In this document: in pieces, positions 59,994-64,000 of the stretch | How positions within the stretch are numbered: position 1 is the stretch's first letter | Layout: each line of letters opens with the position of its first letter | From: Microlunatus soli | GTDB taxonomy: Bacteria; Actinomycetota; Actinomycetes; Propionibacteriales; Propionibacteriaceae | NCBI RefSeq assembly: GCF_900105385.1 | Contig: NZ_LT629772.1 | Span: forward strand, 4,960,001-5,024,000 | DNA length: 64,000 nucleotides | Reading direction: 5' to 3' | Program-made: the position numbers and the translations under genes | The notes under the pieces: model-generated | The model's database searches: none | Told to the model about the DNA's origin: nothing | Seen by the model: only the letters and a program-made list of their open reading frames with translations

Positions 59994-60968
59994 GTGCTCG
60001 ACTTCATTCTTGATCCGCAGGTCCTCGGGCAGACCTACTTCACGATCTCGCCACTGGCCGAGGCGGCCTTGAGTCTGCACCAACTCGGCCGTCGGCACGA
60101 CGCGATCCACGCACGCTGGCGCTCGAGGGTGCGTGATCGACTCGCCGACCTCGATCTACCCCTGTTGTTGGCGGCCGTCCCGCCGGGGCCGCGGTTCGCC
60201 GACTGCCTGCTCTCGCCGGCCCCGATCTCGCGGACCCGGATCGAGGACCAGTTGGACGATCTGGTGAAGGTCGAACCGGCGATACTGGCCGCCGACCTGG
60301 GGTTCGTCTGGGGTGCACAGTTGCCGCCGCGGCTCCGCGACCTGGTGGACGCCGGTTCCGACGGGCCGGCCCGGCTGGCCGACCGGTTCGCCGAGTATTG
60401 GGAACGGGTCCTGCGTGACGTCTGGCCGCGGATGCTCGCCGTCCTCGAGGCCGACATCCGCCGTCGCAGCGTCGCCTTGTCCGGTGCCGGGCTGTATCGG
60501 TTGCTGGAGGGGGTGCACCCGGAGATCACGGTCGAGCACGGGACGATGCGCGTCGACAAACCTCATCTGCCTCCGGAGACGCTGCACGCCTCGGCGATGA
60601 CGTTGACCCCGTCGATCTTCGGTTGGCCGAACCTGATCATCCAGGACGGCGAACGTGGCAGGTTCGGGCTGATCTACGGCGCCCAGGGAGTGGCGACGAC
60701 CTGGGAGGGATTGCATTCTGCGCCCAGGCTGGGCGGTGATCAACTGGCGTTGTTGCTCGGCCGGACGAGGGCCGAGATCCTGCGTCGAGCAGACCTGCCG
60801 ATCAACACAACTCAGCTCGCCCGCGAGCTCGGTCAGAGCCTCGGGTCGGTCAACGAGCACCTGACACTGCTGCGCGACAGCGGCCTGCTGGAAAGTAACA
60901 GGCAAGGTCGTTCGGTGCTCTACAGTCAGACCGCGCTGGCGCGTTCCCTGGTCAGTGCGCAGGACTGA
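59994..60968 (+). CDS. ArsR-type winged-helix regulator with N-terminal effector-like domain
   Basis: A 324-residue protein. The first about 235 residues form an all-alpha/beta domain seen in actinobacterial DUF5937-type proteins (MLDFILDPQVLGQTYFTISP). The C-terminal 80 residues are an ArsR-like winged helix (TTQLARELGQSLGSVNEHLTLLRDSGLLESNRQGRSV split here as TTQLARELGQSLGSVNEHLT and LLESNRQGRSVLY). GTG 59994 is the start. It sits between the fusion gene and the GntR regulator; whether it takes part in sialic acid control is unknown. Confidence 0.8.
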   Translation: MLDFILDPQVLGQTYFTISPLAEAALSLHQLGRRHDAIHARWRSRVRDRLADLDLPLLLAAVPPGPRFADCLLSPAPISRTRIEDQLDDLVKVEPAILAADLGFVWGAQLPPRLRDLVDAGSDGPARLADRFAEYWERVLRDVWPRMLAVLEADIRRRSVALSGAGLYRLLEGVHPEITVEHGTMRVDKPHLPPETLHASAMTLTPSIFGWPNLIIQDGERGRFGLIYGAQGVATTWEGLHSAPRLGGDQLALLLGRTRAEILRRADLPINTTQLARELGQSLGSVNEHLTLLRDSGLLESNRQGRSVLYSQTALARSLVSAQD

Positions 60969-60984
60969 CAGCGTCGGCCCGAGA

Positions 60985-61749
60985 TCACGTCTCGGTGGCG
61001 TCGAAGCGGACCCGGATGCCGGTGAAATGATCTTTCATCGCGCGGGTGAAGTCAGCGGCCGAGTTCTTCTTGATCGCTTCCAGCAGATTGCGATGCCAGC
61101 GGGCGGCGTCGGCCGGCGTGTAATGATCACCGGGTAGTCGCTCGTTGACCTCGGCGAAGGTGCGCCAGAAGACGCTCAGCAGGTCGATGATCAGCCGGTT
61201 GTCCAACGGTGCGTACAGGGTGCGGTGGAAGTCCAGATCCTGCTCGGCGAAGGTCTGCCCCCGGGCGGCCATCTGCTCCATCGTGTCGACGATCTCGGCG
61301 AGCCGCTCGTAGCCGGTGCCCCGATAATGCGCGATCACCTGGTCGGCCAGGCCGACCTCGAGGGCTTCGCGGACGTCGAGCACGTCGCGGACGTCACGGA
61401 GGTCGCCGGCCATCGACTGGGTCATCCGGAAGGCGAGCCCGTCCTCGAGTGATCGCAGCGAGAGGGTCCCGACGTAGGTGCCGTGACCATGTCTGATCTC
61501 GACGATGCCGACGGCTTCCAGCGCCTTCATCGCCTCCCGCAGCGGATGCCTGCCGACACCCAGCTGGTTCATCAACTGTTGCTCGGTGGGCAGTGGGTCG
61601 CCGGGCCCGAGATCGCCGGTCAGGATCAGGGACTTGACCTGCTTCTTGATGAAGTTCTGGTTGTCCAGCGCCGTCCGCGGACGGCTCCGGGTGGTGGAGG
61701 TCTCGGCCGTTTCTGCGGCGGTCTGCTTACTGTCGGGCGGTGGACTCAC
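60985..61749 (-). CDS. GntR/FadR family transcriptional regulator (candidate NanR-like)
   Basis: A 254-residue FadR-type regulator. The N-terminal winged helix has SLILTGDLGPGDPLPTEQQL and LGVGRHPLREAMKALEAVGI (canonical GntR HTH). The C-terminal FCD domain has DLDFHRTLYAPLDNRLI and a final AAIKDHF-like segment (MKDHFTGI) with metal-binding His. It lies between two near-identical palindromes, one in front of the importer and one at the fusion gene start, and is the natural candidate to bind them, with sialic acid or a derivative as effector. Start ATG 61749. Confidence 0.88.
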   Translation of the reverse strand: MSPPPDSKQTAAETAETSTTRSRPRTALDNQNFIKKQVKSLILTGDLGPGDPLPTEQQLMNQLGVGRHPLREAMKALEAVGIVEIRHGHGTYVGTLSLRSLEDGLAFRMTQSMAGDLRDVRDVLDVREALEVGLADQVIAHYRGTGYERLAEIVDTMEQMAARGQTFAEQDLDFHRTLYAPLDNRLIIDLLSVFWRTFAEVNERLPGDHYTPADAARWHRNLLEAIKKNSAADFTRAMKDHFTGIRVRFDATET

Positions 61750-61825
61750 AGGGACACCTCTAGCACACCGGACGCCGTGCTGCTGGCGCTGCCGGGCCGG
61801 ACGAATTGCGACGGCGAAGGGTTGA

Positions 61826-61847
61826 TGACATAGGACGTACTATGTCA
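61826..61847. promoter_or_regulatory. Perfect-arm operator upstream of the oligosaccharide importer
   Basis: TGACATAG and CTATGTCA, perfect 8-base arms around GACGTA. TACTAT (61838-61843) inside it could be the -10 element of the importer promoter. It is 56 bases upstream of ATG 61904 and also between this gene and the divergent GntR gene, so it may control both. Confidence 0.75.
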
Positions 61848-61903
61848 TGCTGCCGAGGCAGACCGACAGGTCGGCGTCGTTCCATCGAGGGAGATGGTCT
61901 TTC

Positions 61904-63523
61904 ATGTCGTATGCATTCAGTCGCCGGACCGCACTCGCCGGCAGTGTCTCGATCGCGGCGGTGGCCGGCCTCGGCGGCCTCACCGGATGTTCCAGCAGCA
62001 AGTCCGACCAGGCGGTGGCCAACGCCAAGGTGACGTTGCCGAGCTATCGGCCGTTGTCGACGGTCAAGCCGGATCTGCCCGGCGACGATGTGATCCTGGA
62101 CGGATTCCTGTCCTATCCCGCCGATCCCCGACGGTCGGTGCAGGGCACCATGGGTGACGGCAAACCGATCACCTTCATGACCAACATCCCCGGCGCCATC
62201 CCGCCGTCGGTGGACAAGAACGCGTTCTGGCAGCAGCTCAACGATCGGCTCGGCAGCGAGCTGCAGATCAGCATGTCCTCCAACGACGAGTACCCGAAGA
62301 AGTTCGCGACCAGGATCGCCGGAGATGATCTTCCCGACATCCTGAACATCCCTACCACCACGCCGCAGCTACCGGCGCTGGTCAAGGCCAAGTGTGTCGA
62401 CCTGACCGAGCAACTCAGCGGGGACGCGATCAAGAAGTATCCGAATCTGGCCAACCTCCCGACCGAGGCATGGCGCGGCTGTGTCTTCAACGGCGCGATC
62501 TACGGAGTGCCGGTGGTGCGGTTGATGTCGCGTACGTCCGGACCGCTGTACCGGGAGGATCTGCTGGCCGAACACGGCATCACCGATCCGGCGCCGAAGG
62601 ACTTCGCCGCCTTCCGCGACATCTGCGTGGAGATGACCGACACCAAACGGAACCGCTGGTCCTGGGCAGTGCCGCCGACGAACTACGTCAAGCAGATGCT
62701 GGGGATCGGGCCGGGCTGGACCGAGAAGGGCGGCACCTTCACCCACGCCAACGAGTCCGACAAGGTGCCGCAGGCGTTGGAGGCGGTGCGCACGATGTAC
62801 GCCGACAATCTGATCAATCCCGACGCCCTGACCTCCGGTGCCAGCGCACAGAAGGAGTGGTTCGGCGGCGGGATCGTCAGCTTCGTCTACGACTCCTACG
62901 TCGCCTGGAACCAGTTCTACGCCGACAACACCTCGGTGAAGGGATTCGAGGTCAACATGCTCGACGTACCGGGCTTCGACGGCGGCGACGGTACGCCGTG
63001 GATGGGTGCTGCGCTGAACAATCTGACCGCCTTCACCCAGGGATCCGACCACAAGATCGACACCCTGCTGGCGTTGGCCGACTGGATGGCCGCACCGTTC
63101 GGCACCGAGGAATACCTGTTTCGCAAGTACGGCGTGCCGGGCACCGATTTTTCCTTGCAGGGCAGCGATCCGGTCCCCAACGCCAAGGGAGTCCTGGAGA
63201 CCGGGATCGGATTGCAGTACATCTGCGACTCCCGGATGGCGCTCTACCTGGCCGGCAAGCCCGAGGTGCCGAAGAAGCAGCAGCAGCGCCAGCGTTCGGT
63301 CAAGCCGCGACTGGTCCGCGACGAGTCGTACGGGCTGTACTCGGAGACGATGTCGAAGACGGGGCCGACGATCGACGGCACCCTGAACGACCTGCAGACC
63401 CAGATCATCGCCGGCCGGAAACCGGTGTCGGCCTGGAAACAGGGTGTACAGGACTGGCTGGCCGGCGGTGGTGAAAGGATCCGCGCCGAGCTGCAGAAGG
63501 CCCACGCCGATGTCGCTGGCTAG
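61904..63523 (+). CDS. Extracellular solute-binding lipoprotein (LplA-like, family 1)
   Basis: A 539-residue lipoprotein. The signal has twin arginines (FSRRTALAGS) and lipobox LTGC with Cys at about 29, suggesting Tat export. The mature part is a large family-1 sugar/oligosaccharide binding protein: NAFWQQLNDRLGSELQISMS, GRSWAVPPTN-like loops, and a DGTPWMGAALNNLTAF region. This length is typical of LplA/YtcQ-type proteins that serve LplB/YtcP permeases. Predicted ligand: sialosides or sialylated oligosaccharides, from context. GAGGGAG precedes ATG 61904. It overlaps the permease start by 14 bases. Confidence 0.88.
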   Translation: MSYAFSRRTALAGSVSIAAVAGLGGLTGCSSSKSDQAVANAKVTLPSYRPLSTVKPDLPGDDVILDGFLSYPADPRRSVQGTMGDGKPITFMTNIPGAIPPSVDKNAFWQQLNDRLGSELQISMSSNDEYPKKFATRIAGDDLPDILNIPTTTPQLPALVKAKCVDLTEQLSGDAIKKYPNLANLPTEAWRGCVFNGAIYGVPVVRLMSRTSGPLYREDLLAEHGITDPAPKDFAAFRDICVEMTDTKRNRWSWAVPPTNYVKQMLGIGPGWTEKGGTFTHANESDKVPQALEAVRTMYADNLINPDALTSGASAQKEWFGGGIVSFVYDSYVAWNQFYADNTSVKGFEVNMLDVPGFDGGDGTPWMGAALNNLTAFTQGSDHKIDTLLALADWMAAPFGTEEYLFRKYGVPGTDFSLQGSDPVPNAKGVLETGIGLQYICDSRMALYLAGKPEVPKKQQQRQRSVKPRLVRDESYGLYSETMSKTGPTIDGTLNDLQTQIIAGRKPVSAWKQGVQDWLAGGGERIRAELQKAHADVAG

Positions 63524-64000
63524 CCGATCTGTTGAGCGGTCCTCGGCTCCCGATCACGACCCGGTCACAGCGTCGCCCGCGGCGAGCCGGCCCACCGCGG
63601 CCCGCCGTCGCGGCGTCTGGTCCAAGCTCTGGCGGGATCGGGTGTTGATCTTGTTCTGCCTACCAGGGTTGGCGGTGATCATCGGTTTCCACTACCTGCC
63701 GCTGCTGGGCAACGTCATCGCCTTCAAGGATTATCAGCCGTTCCTCGGCATCGCCGGCAGTGACTGGTCCGGACTGGACAACTTTGCGGTGATCTTCGGC
63801 GGCGATTCCCAGTTCCTGAACGCCCTGAAGAACACACTGATCCTGACAGCGCTGCAATCGGTGTTTGTCTTTCCGGCGCCGATCCTGCTGGCCCTGCTGC
63901 TCAACTCGCTGCTGTCGGAGTCGATCAAGCGGATCGTGCAGAGTGTGCTCTACCTGCCGCACTTCCTGTCCTGGGTGATGGTGGTCGCCCTGTTCCAGTC
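63510..64000 (+). CDS. Sugar ABC transporter permease (LplB/MalF type), 3' end outside window
   Basis: ATG 63510 lies inside the binding-protein gene. The frame reads MSLASRSVERSSAPDHDPVT, then a basic stretch (RRRGVWSKLWRDR), the first helix VLILFCLPGLAVIIGFHYLPL, then NVIAFKDYQPFLG, and helices ALKNTLILTALQSVFVFPAPILLALLLN and SVLYLPHFLSWVMVVALF. AFKDY and LPHFLSW are hallmarks of LplB permeases. It forms the channel with a second permease and an ATPase presumably beyond the edge. Open at base 64000. Confidence 0.88.
   Translation, partial: MSLASRSVERSSAPDHDPVTASPAASRPTAARRRGVWSKLWRDRVLILFCLPGLAVIIGFHYLPLLGNVIAFKDYQPFLGIAGSDWSGLDNFAVIFGGDSQFLNALKNTLILTALQSVFVFPAPILLALLLNSLLSESIKRIVQSVLYLPHFLSWVMVVALFQ

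Overview
The window is high-GC (roughly two-thirds G+C) actinobacterial chromosome. Codon use is strongly GC-biased, genes often overlap by four bases (ATGA/GTGA), and the gene set points to the Propionibacteriales, probably a Microlunatus/Friedmanniella-like soil organism. Markers include DUF222/HNH '13E12' proteins, a FolP2-type DHPS paralogue, an Rv2728c-like LigB-fold protein, an ECF41 sigma factor and the amtB-glnB-glnD order. The taxonomic call is inference from content. No rRNA, tRNA, IS element or CRISPR array was recognised.

Layout. 0-5.4 kb: edge of a phosphotransferase gene, then a LacI regulator and the CUT2 (xylose/ribose-type) ABC sugar importer it probably controls through duplicated operators. 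5.4-8.2 kb: a degraded patch with a frameshifted DUF222/HNH gene, a dispersed repeat and an N-terminally truncated SIS gene. 8.2-17 kb: housekeeping and envelope genes (YbaK-type deacylase, gamma-carbonic-anhydrase-like protein, YhhN, uracil permease, rhomboid protease, alpha/beta hydrolase, DMT transporter and two GT4 glycosyltransferases). 17-24.4 kb: a DHFR-like reductase, a kinase-like phosphotransferase, a TrmB/LuxR-like regulator, a large secreted PA-domain protein, a LigB-like protein and folP2. 24.5-29 kb: a ROK regulator and three consecutive Gfo/Idh/MocA oxidoreductases. 29-41 kb: small enzymes, a fluoride riboswitch with paired crcB genes, an aldose epimerase-like gene, an MFS transporter, and a PfkB kinase facing a GH172 (DUF2961) glycosidase and a cupin.

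42-48 kb: an intact second DUF222/HNH copy and the nitrogen operon amtB-glnB-glnD. 48-54 kb: a TetR/SpoIIM pair and a divergent regulator / MFS / ureohydrolase cluster that looks like uptake and hydrolysis of a guanidino compound. 54-57.7 kb: def, a GNAT acetyltransferase, galE, and a CMD-family protein beside an ECF41 sigma factor.

57.7-64 kb: the most unusual system. One polypeptide joins a complete cytoplasmic GH33-type sialidase to a DapA/NanA-family aldolase. A GntR-type regulator and an LplABC-type oligosaccharide importer (continuing past the window edge) lie next to it. Nearly identical 22-bp palindromes sit at the starts of the fusion gene and of the importer operon. The arrangement predicts uptake of intact sialosides, intracellular desialylation and immediate cleavage of the released sialic acid, all under one repressor.
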